Assembly (NCBI RefSeq): GCF_016415625.1
Contig: NZ_WBXP01000002.1
Span: 1 to 64,000 of the forward strand
Direction: 5' to 3'
Origin: Shimwellia pseudoproteus
GTDB lineage: Bacteria > Pseudomonadota > Gammaproteobacteria > Enterobacterales > Enterobacteriaceae
DNA: 64,000 bases
The position numbers and the translations under genes are program-made. The notes under the pieces were generated by a model. It made no database searches and had not been told where the DNA came from. It saw nothing but the letters and a program-made list of their open reading frames with translations. Shown piece by piece: positions 20,347-28,967 of this stretch; the first letter of the stretch is position 1, and every line of letters starts with the position of its first letter.

Positions 20347-20565
20347 TTATTTACCGACCTGGTGACCAATGATACCGCCGACAGCGGCGCCGCCCAGGGT
20401 ACCCAGGGTGCTACCGTCCGTCAGAACCGCCCCGCCGATGGCGCCGGCACCGGCACCGATTGCGGTGTTACGGTCGCGTTTTGACCAGTGGCCACAAGCA
20501 GACAGAGACATTGCCAGAGTGATTGCGAGCAGGCCAGCGGCCACTTTTTTGTTATTTAATTTCAT
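20347..20565 (-). CDS. osmB: OsmB, osmotically inducible outer-membrane lipoprotein
   Basis: Small lipoprotein of 72 aa, the same length as E. coli OsmB. A signal peptide at residues 1-23 ends in the lipobox LSAC, so Cys24 is the lipidated residue. The mature part is a glycine-zipper, NTAIGAGAGAIGGAVLTDG then GTLGGAAVGGIIGHQVGK. In E. coli osmB is induced by osmolarity and sigma-S; its 253-bp upstream gap here is AT-rich, but promoter elements are not assigned. It keeps its place between yciH and yciT. Confidence 0.95.
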   Translation of the reverse strand: MKLNNKKVAAGLLAITLAMSLSACGHWSKRDRNTAIGAGAGAIGGAVLTDGSTLGTLGGAAVGGIIGHQVGK

Positions 20566-20818
20566 TGCACTTTCTCCTGAATTAATGAATCACGGGGAGC
20601 ATCTCTATGCCGGGTGTGAAACATCCCTCTGCGCTGGATCACCGTGAAACCCTACCGCGATAACCGGACATATCAGGTCACGTTGGTGACAGCCACTTCC
20701 TGTTATATCGCATGAGCATATATTAAATTGTAGTGAAAATTACCACAGGGAAATTATCTTAAATGGCTGATGGGAATGCTCTGAACTTGTGTAAAGAAAT
20801 GCCGCCATCCGGGCCTGT

Positions 20819-21580
20819 TCAGGGGTGTTCCTGCCAGGCTGAAACGATGTCCACCCGCGGGTGACGGGCGCTTAGTTGCTGGCGGATGTCGTTACTTAAA
20901 CCGCTGTCGGTAATGATGCGGGTTAACGCAGAATCCGGCCCCAGCGGGTAAGGGTGCTGGGCGCTGAATTTAGAACTGTCTGTTAACACAATGCCCTGGG
21001 TATCCTTTGCCAGCACCGCATTAACAACTTCTGCGCGCAGCATATCCCGGCCGGTAAATCCGGTAGAGGGCTGCCAGCCATCAATACCAATAAATGCCCT
21101 GGTAAAGTGAATTTGTTGTAAACACTGGCGGGTTAACGGGCCCACCATACTTTCACTTTTCTTCTGATAAATCCCGCCGGGCAGGATAACCTCGCAGTCG
21201 GTATCTTTCAGCAGATGGGCGATATAACAGCTTACCGTGATCAGGGTAATTTTCTTGTGTTCCGCCAGGGTACGGGCCAGCAGGGCATTACAACTGCCGT
21301 TTTCAATAAATACCGTTTCTCCGTCTTCCACCAGGCTGGCGGCATATTCTGCCAGGCGGCGTTTTAATGGATAGTTATCCATCATCCGGGTTTCGACATC
21401 ATCGCTTTCCAGGGGCAGGGCATAACCGTGGACCCGGCGCAAAAAGTTTTGTTTTTCCAGCACGTTGAGATCCTGGCGAACCGTGACCTCAGAAACACCG
21501 GTCAGTTTGGCAAGCTCTGCCACGCTGATCCGGCCACGGTCACTTACCATCTGTAAAATAATCTGTTGTCTGGAATTCAT
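20819..21580 (-). CDS. yciT: YciT, DeoR-family transcriptional regulator
   Basis: Repressor-type regulator of 253 aa, highly similar to E. coli YciT ([53 protein letters not shown]). The N-terminal winged HTH covers about residues 1-55 ([26 protein letters not shown]). The C-terminal DeoR sensor domain (about 75-235) usually binds a phosphorylated sugar. In E. coli yciT stands between osmB and yciZ. Here it starts 44 bp behind ybiW on the same strand, so it may be the last gene of a ybiY-ybiW-yciT unit, which suggests that it controls that pathway (inference). Confidence 0.93.
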   Translation of the reverse strand: MNSRQQIILQMVSDRGRISVAELAKLTGVSEVTVRQDLNVLEKQNFLRRVHGYALPLESDDVETRMMDNYPLKRRLAEYAASLVEDGETVFIENGSCNALLARTLAEHKKITLITVSCYIAHLLKDTDCEVILPGGIYQKKSESMVGPLTRQCLQQIHFTRAFIGIDGWQPSTGFTGRDMLRAEVVNAVLAKDTQGIVLTDSSKFSAQHPYPLGPDSALTRIITDSGLSNDIRQQLSARHPRVDIVSAWQEHP

Positions 21581-21594
21581 ATCAATCCGTTATC

Positions 21595-21616
21595 GGGCGG
21601 TGGTTTACCACCGCCC
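21595..21616 (-). other. intercistronic hairpin between ybiW and yciT
   Basis: A perfect 9-bp stem, GGGCGGTGG with CCACCGCCC and a 4-base loop, fills most of the 44-bp gap. No T-run follows on the minus strand, so it is more likely to protect the ybiW end or dampen yciT than to terminate fully. Confidence 0.6.
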
Positions 21617-21624
21617 TGGGTCAG

Positions 21625-24057
21625 TTAAAGCGTATGTTCAGTTCGCGCAATAATATCATTCTGGGCGTCAGGCGATAAGGCAGTGAAGAAGGCAGAATAG
21701 CCCGCCACCCTGACCACCAGGTCCCGGTACTGATCCGGATGGCGCTGCGCGGCCAGCAACGTCTCCCGGGAGACGATGTTGTACTGGATGTGCCACCCGT
21801 GATGGATCTCAAAAAAGGTGCGCAGCATCGCCATCAGTTTCTGTTTATCCCGGGGATTATCGAGGGTTGCCGGGGTCAGCTTCTGGTTTAAGAGTACCCC
21901 ACCAAGGATGTCACTGGTGGGAAGTTTACCAATCGAGTTAATCACCGCCGTTGGCCCCAGCCGGTCAGTACCGGAGGCTGGGCTTGCCCCTTCCGCCAGC
22001 GGGGTACCGGCCCGGCGGCCGTCCGGGGTGGCCATGGTGGCGGCACCAAAGGGCACATTTGCTGAAATAGACGACGTACCGGCATAGTAAGTGCCGCCAA
22101 TCGGGCCGCGGCCAAACCGGGTATTATGGTACTGTTTGAGGGTATCAATATAGGTCTGGTAAGCCCGGGCGAGCAGCAGATCCACGCTATCGTCGTCATT
22201 GCCATATTTCGGGGCGCCGTTTATCAGGCGCTGGCGCAGTTGTTCCCCGGTCAGCCCGTCGAAGTCACTGGCCAGCGCCTCTGCCAGGGCCTGCTGGCTA
22301 ATAATCCCCTGCTCGAAGACCAGTTTGCGTACCGCCGCCAGGCTGTTGCCGAGGTTGGCAATCCCCACCTGCAGGCCGGATACCCAGTCATATTTTGCGC
22401 CCCCCTGTTTGATGCTCTTACCGCGCTCAATACAGTCATCCACCAGTGCGGAGCACAGAATATCGTGGGCGTTCTCTTCCAGCACCGTATCCACCACACA
22501 TTCAATTTCAATGGATTTACGGGCGTAGTAGCGGATCTGCGCATCCCAGGCCGCCATCACCTGGTCAAAGTCGCTAAAGTTACCGGCAGAGAGCGCGCCG
22601 GGCTGGGGTAAAAAGACCGTGCCGCTGGTGGCGTCCCGGCCGCCTTCCAGTGCCGCCAGCATCACCCGGGCAAAGTTAATAAAGCTCATCCCGGTGCAGC
22701 GATAGCCCCATTTACCGCCCACGGCGGTTTCAATACAGCCGATGGCGGCATAATCGTAAGCGTCCTCCCGGCTGACCCCCAGCTTGATAAATTCACCGAT
22801 CACGATTTCATCGTTATTAAAGGCCGGCATCCCGAATCCGCAGCGGATCACCTGTACACAGGCATCAAGAAAATCATCACTCATCCCGGCGTGGTAACGC
22901 ACGCTTAAATTTGGCTGGGTTGAGCGCAGGCGGCCGCAGGATTCCAGCACCGCCCAGGAGAGCGGGTTAACCGCATCCACCGGCACGCCGTTATGCAGCG
23001 TCTGGCCACCAATGGTGACGTTCTGGTAGAGCGGGCTACCGGCGGAGGCCTTGGAGTGTGAGCCGGAACGGATCTTGTTAACTTCCAGCAGTTTCAGCCA
23101 GCAGCTTTCCAGCAGCTCGATGGCCTGCTCCCGGGTGAGGTTCTGCTCCAGTTCGACATCACGGCGGTACCAGGGGTAGAGGTACTGGTCAAGGCGACCA
23201 AAGGAGACCGAATGGCCGTTGGATTCAATCTGTAGCACCAGTTGTATGAAGTAACTCAGTTGCAGCGCCTGCCAGAAGGTCACCGGTGGCTGGTGGGCAA
23301 TATGCTCGCAGTTGGCGGCAATCGACAACAGCTCCGCGTGGCGCTCCGGGCGGGATTCAGCGCCAGCCATCTGCCTGGCCTGCGCCCCGTAACGCAGAAT
23401 GTGCTCGCTGAGTGCCGCTAACGTGATATCAATCGCTTTCAGGAACTGTTCTTTGTGCAGATCGTCCCAGTCGGTCAGGTGCAGGCGCTCGCGGCGTTCG
23501 GCCACTTTGTGGCGCAGGCCATCCAGGCCTTTTTCCAGCAGCAGCGGAAAGTTCACCGCCAGGTGCGCATCACCAGACGTCATATTGCCTTCGGCTTTAA
23601 TGATACCGCTGGCCAGCAGCGACTTTTGCTCGGTGGTGAACATACCGTAACAGCGATCCTGCACGGTCTGGCCCCGCCACCACGGACAGATCTGGTGGAT
23701 CACGGTTTTATCTTCTGGCGTGACTGAGAACCCGGCCCCGGGGCGATCCCCGAGGGTGTCGATTTCATCTTCGATCCAGCTTACGGTGTATTCCGGGAAC
23801 AGCGGCGCGCCGCGGACATGGCTGGCCTGGTTGCCGACGATCAGCTCATCGTGTTTGATCCAGATAGTGCGCTCGGCCAGATGGTGAGCCAGCGCCAGGG
23901 CCCGGCGCACCGGCAGGGGCTTATCCTGATGGGCCTGATAGATTGCGGTGTAATGGCGGGCGCGCTCAGTACAGACTGGGGGTTTGACAATATGGACCAG
24001 CGCCTGTTTATGGGCACGGATACGGTCGCTGAGGTGGGTCAGGTTCAGTTCGGTCAT
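21625..24057 (-). CDS. ybiW: glycyl radical enzyme YbiW (PflF), 1,5-anhydroglucitol-6-phosphate lyase
   Basis: Oxygen-sensitive glycyl radical enzyme of 810 aa, same length as and near-identical in many blocks to E. coli YbiW. The thiyl-radical cysteine is Cys441 in AAIGCIETAVGG and the radical glycine is Gly786 in VRVAGYSAFF. Other conserved blocks are RPGAGF, AEGNMTSGDAHLAVNF and NKIRSGSHSKASAG. E. coli YbiW has been reported to open 1,5-anhydroglucitol-6-phosphate to 1-deoxy-fructose-6-phosphate, which FsaA then splits; older labels are pyruvate formate-lyase 3 or dehydratase. The gene begins 4 bp after its activase ybiY and is followed by yciT. Function here is carried over from that close orthology. 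Confidence 0.93.
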   Translation of the reverse strand: MTELNLTHLSDRIRAHKQALVHIVKPPVCTERARHYTAIYQAHQDKPLPVRRALALAHHLAERTIWIKHDELIVGNQASHVRGAPLFPEYTVSWIEDEIDTLGDRPGAGFSVTPEDKTVIHQICPWWRGQTVQDRCYGMFTTEQKSLLASGIIKAEGNMTSGDAHLAVNFPLLLEKGLDGLRHKVAERRERLHLTDWDDLHKEQFLKAIDITLAALSEHILRYGAQARQMAGAESRPERHAELLSIAANCEHIAHQPPVTFWQALQLSYFIQLVLQIESNGHSVSFGRLDQYLYPWYRRDVELEQNLTREQAIELLESCWLKLLEVNKIRSGSHSKASAGSPLYQNVTIGGQTLHNGVPVDAVNPLSWAVLESCGRLRSTQPNLSVRYHAGMSDDFLDACVQVIRCGFGMPAFNNDEIVIGEFIKLGVSREDAYDYAAIGCIETAVGGKWGYRCTGMSFINFARVMLAALEGGRDATSGTVFLPQPGALSAGNFSDFDQVMAAWDAQIRYYARKSIEIECVVDTVLEENAHDILCSALVDDCIERGKSIKQGGAKYDWVSGLQVGIANLGNSLAAVRKLVFEQGIISQQALAEALASDFDGLTGEQLRQRLINGAPKYGNDDDSVDLLLARAYQTYIDTLKQYHNTRFGRGPIGGTYYAGTSSISANVPFGAATMATPDGRRAGTPLAEGASPASGTDRLGPTAVINSIGKLPTSDILGGVLLNQKLTPATLDNPRDKQKLMAMLRTFFEIHHGWHIQYNIVSRETLLAAQRHPDQYRDLVVRVAGYSAFFTALSPDAQNDIIARTEHTL

Positions 24058-24061
24058 GATG

Positions 24062-24961
24062 TTATCCTCTAATCCAGGCGGTCATCCCTTTCTGTCCGGC
24101 ATAGTGGCAGGCAAAGTCCAGCAGGTCTGGATCATCCAGCCCGGTGTCTGGCGCCAGATAGGGCATATCAAGCAGATGGTATTTATGGATACCCAATGTG
24201 TGGTAGGGCAGGAAATGGATCTCGCGGGCGCCGAGTTCATCGGCCGCGAAGTCGGTAATTTGACGCACCGCCTCGCGATCGGCGTTAAAGTGCGGGATCA
24301 GCGGCACCCGAATCACCATTGGGGTGCCCCGGGCCGCCAGGCGGCGGAAGTTATCCAGTACCCGGCGGGCACTGCCGTCCGTCCACTGCCTGAAACGGGC
24401 ACTGTCGACATGTTTAAGATCCGCCAGCAGCAGATCCAGGTGCCCGAGGGACGGTTCAATGTATTTCCAGGGGACGTGCAGGCAGCTTTCGACAGCGGTA
24501 TGAATACCGGCGGCTTTACTGCGGGCGAGCAGCGTCGCCGCCAGGGCCGGTTGCAGGAAGGGCTCCCCTCCGGAAAGCGTCACACCGCCCCCGCTGCGGT
24601 CATAGAACGGTTTATCCCGCAACACCGCCGCCATAATCTCATCAACCGTTTGGGGCTCGCCACACACCACCAGTGCCTGTGACGGGCAGCAGTGCTGTAA
24701 GTTATCCAGATCCTGCTCTGTAAGCCGGTGGCGATCGATAACCGGCTGGGGGCCATCCCGGCGAATGGCGTGGGGGCAAGCGCTGGCGCACAGCCGGCAC
24801 TGATCCAGGCACAGGCGGGCATCAAACAGCACCTCCCGGCGGGGGCTGCGGCTTTCCGGGTTCTGGCACCAGCGGCAGCCGAGCGTGCAGCCTTTCAAAA
24901 AGACAACGCTGCGAATGCCCGGGCCATCATGGGTGGAGTAACGTTGTAAGTTAAACAGCAT
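24062..24961 (-). CDS. ybiY: glycyl radical activating enzyme YbiY (radical SAM)
   Basis: Radical SAM activase of 299 aa that installs the glycyl radical on YbiW under anaerobic conditions. The N-terminus has [17 protein letters not shown] and the SAM-cluster motif C-x3-C-x2-C at Cys25, Cys29 and Cys32. A ferredoxin-like insert at about 45-110 carries extra cysteines ([13 protein letters not shown] and CCPSQAL), as in other YjjW/PflC-type activases. [14 protein letters not shown] and [12 protein letters not shown] follow. The start at 24961 is preferred because AAGGGG lies 6 bases upstream and the protein then begins like E. coli YbiY; an ATG at 24985 is an alternative with a weak binding site. 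It is co-transcribed with ybiW. Confidence 0.92.
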   Translation of the reverse strand: MLFNLQRYSTHDGPGIRSVVFLKGCTLGCRWCQNPESRSPRREVLFDARLCLDQCRLCASACPHAIRRDGPQPVIDRHRLTEQDLDNLQHCCPSQALVVCGEPQTVDEIMAAVLRDKPFYDRSGGGVTLSGGEPFLQPALAATLLARSKAAGIHTAVESCLHVPWKYIEPSLGHLDLLLADLKHVDSARFRQWTDGSARRVLDNFRRLAARGTPMVIRVPLIPHFNADREAVRQITDFAADELGAREIHFLPYHTLGIHKYHLLDMPYLAPDTGLDDPDLLDFACHYAGQKGMTAWIRG

Positions 24962-25123
24962 ATACAGCCCCTTATAGTGCGACATTGCGCGATACTTTCT
25001 TTTTTCTTTCTTTTGAAGATTTAATAACTTTCGAATGAAAGTTTTATTGATGCGGGTCAAAAGAGATCGCCAGGGGCTGATTATGATAACGGTATTGTGA
25101 TCGCCACCGTTATGGAGAGAGTG
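24962..25123. promoter_or_regulatory. ybiY/fsaA divergent promoter region with FNR-like site and inverted repeats
   Basis: Three elements are seen. TTGAT-GCGG-GTCAA at 25047-25060 matches the FNR consensus TTGAT-N4-ATCAA at nine of ten positions. AACTTTC-GAAT-GAAAGTT at 25026-25043 is a 7-bp inverted repeat with extra GAAAG/CTTTC copies toward ybiY. ATAACGGT-N12-ACCGTTAT at 25086-25113 is a perfect 8-bp inverted repeat just before the fsaA start. Anaerobic control by FNR fits an oxygen-sensitive enzyme; the other repeats are candidate YciT operators. All assignments are by motif only. Confidence 0.55.
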
Positions 25124-25786
25124 ATGGAACTCTATTTAGATACTGCCGATGTCGCTGCTGTAAAACGCTTTGCCCGTATTCTTCCTCTTGAAGGGGTTAC
25201 CACTAATCCGTCTATCGTGGCGCAGGCCGGGGTACCGCTCTGGGATTTGTTACCGGCCCTGCAGGATGCGTTAGGCGGGGAAGGGCGGCTGTTTGCCCAG
25301 GTACTGGCCCAGGAAGCCGATGAGATGGTCGCTCAGGCCCAGCAACTGGTGGCGCGGGTGCCCGGGCTGGTGGTCAAGGTGCCCACCACCGGAGAAGGGC
25401 TGGCGGCGATGAAAAAATTACGCGAGCTGCGCATCCCCACGCTGGGCACCGCCGTATATGGCGCTACCCAGGGGTTACTGGCTGCGCTGGCCGGGGCGGA
25501 CTATGTGGCCCCGTATGTGAATCGCCTCGATGCCCAGGGCGGGGACGGTATTGCCGTGGTTAGGGACTTGCAGCAACTGCTTGCCTGCCATGCCCCCCAG
25601 GCAAAGGTCCTGGCCGCCAGCTTCCGTACGCCGCACCAGGTGCTGTCGTGTTTACTGGCGGGTTGTGCGTCAGTCACCTTGCCACTGGATGTGGCCGGGC
25701 AGCTATTGCACACCCCGGCGGTGTGCGCGGCGGTAGAGAAATTTTCAGCAGACTGGCAGGGCGCCTTTGGCCAGCCGGGGTTATAA
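25124..25786 (+). CDS. fsaA: fructose-6-phosphate aldolase (FsaA)
   Basis: Class I aldolase of the transaldolase family, 220 aa as in E. coli FsaA. It cleaves fructose-6-phosphate in vitro; in the reported anhydroglycolysis route it cleaves 1-deoxy-fructose-6-phosphate to glyceraldehyde-3-phosphate and hydroxyacetone. The Schiff-base lysine is Lys85 in [15 protein letters not shown]; the N-terminus [14 protein letters not shown] and [13 protein letters not shown] are typical. The ATG at 25124 follows GGAGAGAG. It is divergent from ybiY, an arrangement also found in E. coli, and converges with yciZ with only 16 bp between. Confidence 0.94.
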   Translation: MELYLDTADVAAVKRFARILPLEGVTTNPSIVAQAGVPLWDLLPALQDALGGEGRLFAQVLAQEADEMVAQAQQLVARVPGLVVKVPTTGEGLAAMKKLRELRIPTLGTAVYGATQGLLAALAGADYVAPYVNRLDAQGGDGIAVVRDLQQLLACHAPQAKVLAASFRTPHQVLSCLLAGCASVTLPLDVAGQLLHTPAVCAAVEKFSADWQGAFGQPGL

Positions 25787-25802
25787 CCCGGCGGCCAGCG
25801 GG

Positions 25803-25985
25803 TCAGATTTCCCAGGGGGATTTGCCGCAGGTCCGGGGCGGCTGGTCCCCGTTGTTATCCAGCGCCTGTAATTCTGCTTTCAGAATTTCCAGATTATTGA
25901 TGGCGGAGGCATAATCCCCCGCCACCAGAATATCCAGCACGGTATCAATCCGTTGTGTCAGTTGGGTAATATTAATATCCGTCAT
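25803..25985 (-). CDS. yciZ: YciZ, UPF0509 small protein
   Basis: Small soluble protein of 60 aa matching E. coli YciZ in [29 protein letters not shown] and in the C-terminus PWEI. It appears largely helical; no function is known. The start at 25985 follows AGGAG 12 bases upstream. It keeps its E. coli position before pdeR, but its other side is now fsaA instead of yciT. Confidence 0.9.
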   Translation of the reverse strand: MTDINITQLTQRIDTVLDILVAGDYASAINNLEILKAELQALDNNGDQPPRTCGKSPWEI

Positions 25986-26107
25986 TATTATCGGTGGCTC
26001 CTGTTGGTGAACGCTGCCCCATAATGCAGAAATCCGGGCCAAAAGAGAATCGCCCGGGGGCGTTCTTTTAGCCAGATTTCGCATATCCTAATCTGCATTG
26101 CGCAGCA

Positions 26108-26722
26108 TCAGGCCGGGTGCGCTAACCATTCCGCCAGCTGCGGGGCCGTCATCGGCCGGGCAAATAAAAACCCCTGGCGCAGTCTGATCCCGCAGGCAGT
26201 AATAAAGGCATCCTCTTCGGGGGTCTCGACACCTTCGGCAATAATCTCCATCTCTAGCGCGCTGGCAACGGCGATAATCGCCTTGATCAGGGACTGGGCC
26301 TGGGGGGTGCGATGGACATTCCGGACCATGCTCCGGTCAAGTTTGACCGCAGAAAAAGGAAAGCGGGTCAGCTGCGCCAGGGAAGAATAGCCGGTGCCGA
26401 AGTCGTCAAGGTGGATCCGCGCGCCCAGGTGGCTGAAGGCGCGCAGCATGGTCATGGCCTGGGCATGCAGCACGATCTCGGTTTTCAGGCTATCTTCCCG
26501 GGTATAAAAACGACGAATTGATACCCGGACACCGCCACGGTGGTGCAAAAATAGCCGGAAGGCATTTTTGCCGATCACGTCCTGTTCCCTGAGCCCGGTA
26601 TAGCGTTCACACGCCGAATTAAAACGCTGAATATGGCCTTCGTGGTCGAGGATGATAATCACCGGTTCCCCGGCCGCTAGCGGCGGGTGTGTGGTTAACG
26701 AGGATGCGGTGGGTGCCCCCAT
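26108..26722 (-). pseudogene. pdeR: shortened PdeR (Gmr): PAS domain joined to the C-terminal half of EAL
   Basis: E. coli PdeR (Gmr, YciR) is 661 aa with PAS, GGDEF and EAL domains and hydrolyses c-di-GMP in the curli/CsgD pathway. Here only 204 aa remain in one frame. Residues 1-65 match the PAS region (VIIILDHEGHIQRFNSACERYTGL, DVIGKNAFRLF); residues about 79-204 match the end of the EAL domain (HLDDFGTGYSSLAQL, IIAEGVETPEEDAF, QGFLFARPM). The whole GGDEF domain and the first part of EAL, including the signature EAL motif and its metal ligands, are missing, with the join near 26490-26527. Phosphodiesterase activity is not expected. It is either a remnant or a new regulatory short form; the open frame without stops leaves both possible. 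Confidence 0.8.
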
Positions 26723-26903
26723 AGTACGGCTCCTGCTCCGTGCGGTGAATGAGCGTAAATATCAGCATAGTTTAGCGCTGCCGGGGAATAGCACGGGAGG
26801 CGTAGCCGTATCGCTACTTTATATTGTGGCCCGCTACAGGGGGGAGAAACGCCACAAAAAGACCGGGTACGGAGAGGGGGATGTCGCCCTGAAGGATGAA
26901 CGG

Positions 26904-26925
26904 ACGGCACAGAAAACTGTGCCGT
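26904..26925 (-). terminator. hairpin behind rnb
   Basis: ACGGCACAG pairs perfectly with CTGTGCCGT around AAAA, 12 bp after the rnb stop. No strong T-run follows on the minus strand, so termination strength is uncertain. Confidence 0.55.
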
Positions 26926-26937
26926 CGCGGGGCGCGG

Positions 26938-28869
26938 TTATGCCGGGCGGGCAATCACGCTACGGGTTTCCATACGGACTTCGGCAATCGTCACATCGAT
27001 AACGTCCGTCACTTTATAGTGGGTTTCGCCTTTGATCTGCACGGTGCCATTTTCCTGGCTGATGGCCAGCTCATCGCGGACAGCGTGAATAAACGGTGCC
27101 GGGATAAACGCCACTGCGCCATTATCCACCAGACGGACACGCATACCGCCGCGGCTGACATCAATGATTTCAGCCGCAAAGCGGGTATCGGTACCGGCTT
27201 TGTCTTTCAGGAAACGGGCGTACAGCCAGTCACCGACATCACGCTCAGCCATCCGGTTCAGGCGGCGTCGTTCAGACATCTGCACCGTGATCTCAGCATC
27301 CGGCCGCGGGGCGGTTTCAGACTTGATGATAGCCTTTAGCAAGCGGTGGTTGATCATATCGCCATACTTACGGATCGGTGATGTCCAGGTTGCGTAGGCT
27401 TCCAGCCCCAGGCCAAAGTGCGGGCCCGGCTCGGTGCTGATTTCCGCAAAGGACTGGTAGCGGCGAATACGGCTGTCGAGGAAACCGGTCGGCTGGGCAT
27501 CCAGTTCGCGGCGCAGCTTACAGAACCCGGGTAAGGTCAGCACATCCTGAGGATCAACCGTCATACCGTGGTTTTGCAGCATGGTGGTGAGCTGTTCAAT
27601 ATTGGCCGGATCGAAACCGGTATGGACGTTGTAGACGCCAAAACCGAGTTTTTCACGCAGCACGATAGCGGCACAGACGTTGGCGGCAATCATCGCCTCT
27701 TCAACAATCCGGTTGGCAATACGGCGCGGCTCGGCAACGATATCCAGCACTTCCCCTTTTTCACCCAGCACAAACCGGTAGTCCGGGCGGTCTTTGAACA
27801 CCAGCGCATGGGTCTTGCGCCATGCGGCGCGGCGCTGGCAAAGGGTTTCCAGCAGGCGGATTTGACCGGCAATCGCGTCGTTTTCCGGGTGCCATTCGCC
27901 GGTGCCTTCCAGCCAGTCAGAGACATTGTCATAGGCCAGTTTGCCTTTGGACTGAATGGTCGCGGCGAAGAACTGCATATCATCGGCAATGCTGCCGTCT
28001 TCGCCCACCGTCATCCGGCAGGCCAGCACCGGGCGGGATTCCCCGGCGCGCAGTGAGCACAGGTCATCAGACAGCTCGCGCGGCAACATCGGAATATTAA
28101 AACCCGGCAGGTAGTTGGTGAAGGCGCGGATGCGGGCGGCATTATCCAGCTTGCTGCCCGGTGCAATCCAGGCGGTCGGATCGGCAATCGCCACCAGCAG
28201 GCGGATATCGCCGTTTTCAGCGCGCTCGGCATACAGCGCATCATCCATATCTTCGGTGCTGGCGCTGTCGATGGTTACAAAGCTGAGGTCGGTAAGGTCT
28301 TCACGTACCAGACCTTCGTCCATCATGTCGGTGGCCACGCCATTCGGCGCTTCGCGCTCCAGATTGTGGCGCGCCAGGGTTACCCACCAGGGGGCCAGAT
28401 GGTCATCGCCACAGGTAATAAACTGGGTTAACTCGGCGTAGAAGCTGCGGTCACCTTTGAGCGGGTGGCGGCGCATTTCGGCTACGGCCCAGTCACCGTC
28501 AACAAAATCATGGTTAACGTCCCGGGCAGGGCGGCAGAACACGGCATCTTTGATAAGCGGATGATCCGGCACGATAGACAGACGGTCGTCTTTCTTGTGT
28601 ACCCGGCCAACAAAGCGCGTCAGGAACGGCTCGACAAGCTCTTCCGGTTCCGCAGTTTCGCGATCCTTGTCGGTATGGATCACAGCAATAACACGATCAC
28701 CGTGCATTACTTTTTTCATCTGCGGCGGCGGAATGAAGTAACTTTTCGTGGCATCGACTTCTAAAAAGCCAAACCCTTTTTCCGTGCCCTTAACCACCCC
28801 TTCTGCGCGGGGGGGCTGGGAGTGTAATTGCTGTTTTAGCTGCGCAAGCAGCGGGTTATCCTGAAGCAT
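26938..28869 (-). CDS. rnb: exoribonuclease II
   Basis: Processive 3'-5' exoribonuclease of single-stranded RNA; 643 aa (E. coli 644). Two N-terminal cold-shock domains (about 1-180) precede the RNB catalytic domain (about 190-520) with the acidic site [14 protein letters not shown] and [24 protein letters not shown] segment seen as [15 protein letters not shown]-terminal S1 domain ends [13 protein letters not shown]. It is a single gene; yciW lies 98 bp upstream in the same direction, as in E. coli. Confidence 0.97.
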   Translation of the reverse strand: MLQDNPLLAQLKQQLHSQPPRAEGVVKGTEKGFGFLEVDATKSYFIPPPQMKKVMHGDRVIAVIHTDKDRETAEPEELVEPFLTRFVGRVHKKDDRLSIVPDHPLIKDAVFCRPARDVNHDFVDGDWAVAEMRRHPLKGDRSFYAELTQFITCGDDHLAPWWVTLARHNLEREAPNGVATDMMDEGLVREDLTDLSFVTIDSASTEDMDDALYAERAENGDIRLLVAIADPTAWIAPGSKLDNAARIRAFTNYLPGFNIPMLPRELSDDLCSLRAGESRPVLACRMTVGEDGSIADDMQFFAATIQSKGKLAYDNVSDWLEGTGEWHPENDAIAGQIRLLETLCQRRAAWRKTHALVFKDRPDYRFVLGEKGEVLDIVAEPRRIANRIVEEAMIAANVCAAIVLREKLGFGVYNVHTGFDPANIEQLTTMLQNHGMTVDPQDVLTLPGFCKLRRELDAQPTGFLDSRIRRYQSFAEISTEPGPHFGLGLEAYATWTSPIRKYGDMINHRLLKAIIKSETAPRPDAEITVQMSERRRLNRMAERDVGDWLYARFLKDKAGTDTRFAAEIIDVSRGGMRVRLVDNGAVAFIPAPFIHAVRDELAISQENGTVQIKGETHYKVTDVIDVTIAEVRMETRSVIARPA

Positions 28870-28967
28870 ATTGTTGAGTTTTGTTAGCCAAAAGAGCGGC
28901 TGACAGTTTTACGCGATTCCGCACCACCCGGCAAGCGCTGTTTAGTATAAACCACCAGCGGCCCGGG

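Noticed and set aside
26695..26910. Second minus-strand frame containing NYADIY just ahead of pdeR, possibly its frameshifted N-terminus
   Set aside because: A short resemblance to the E. coli start (HYTQLY) is too weak to prove a frameshift; the shortened pdeR already has an ATG.
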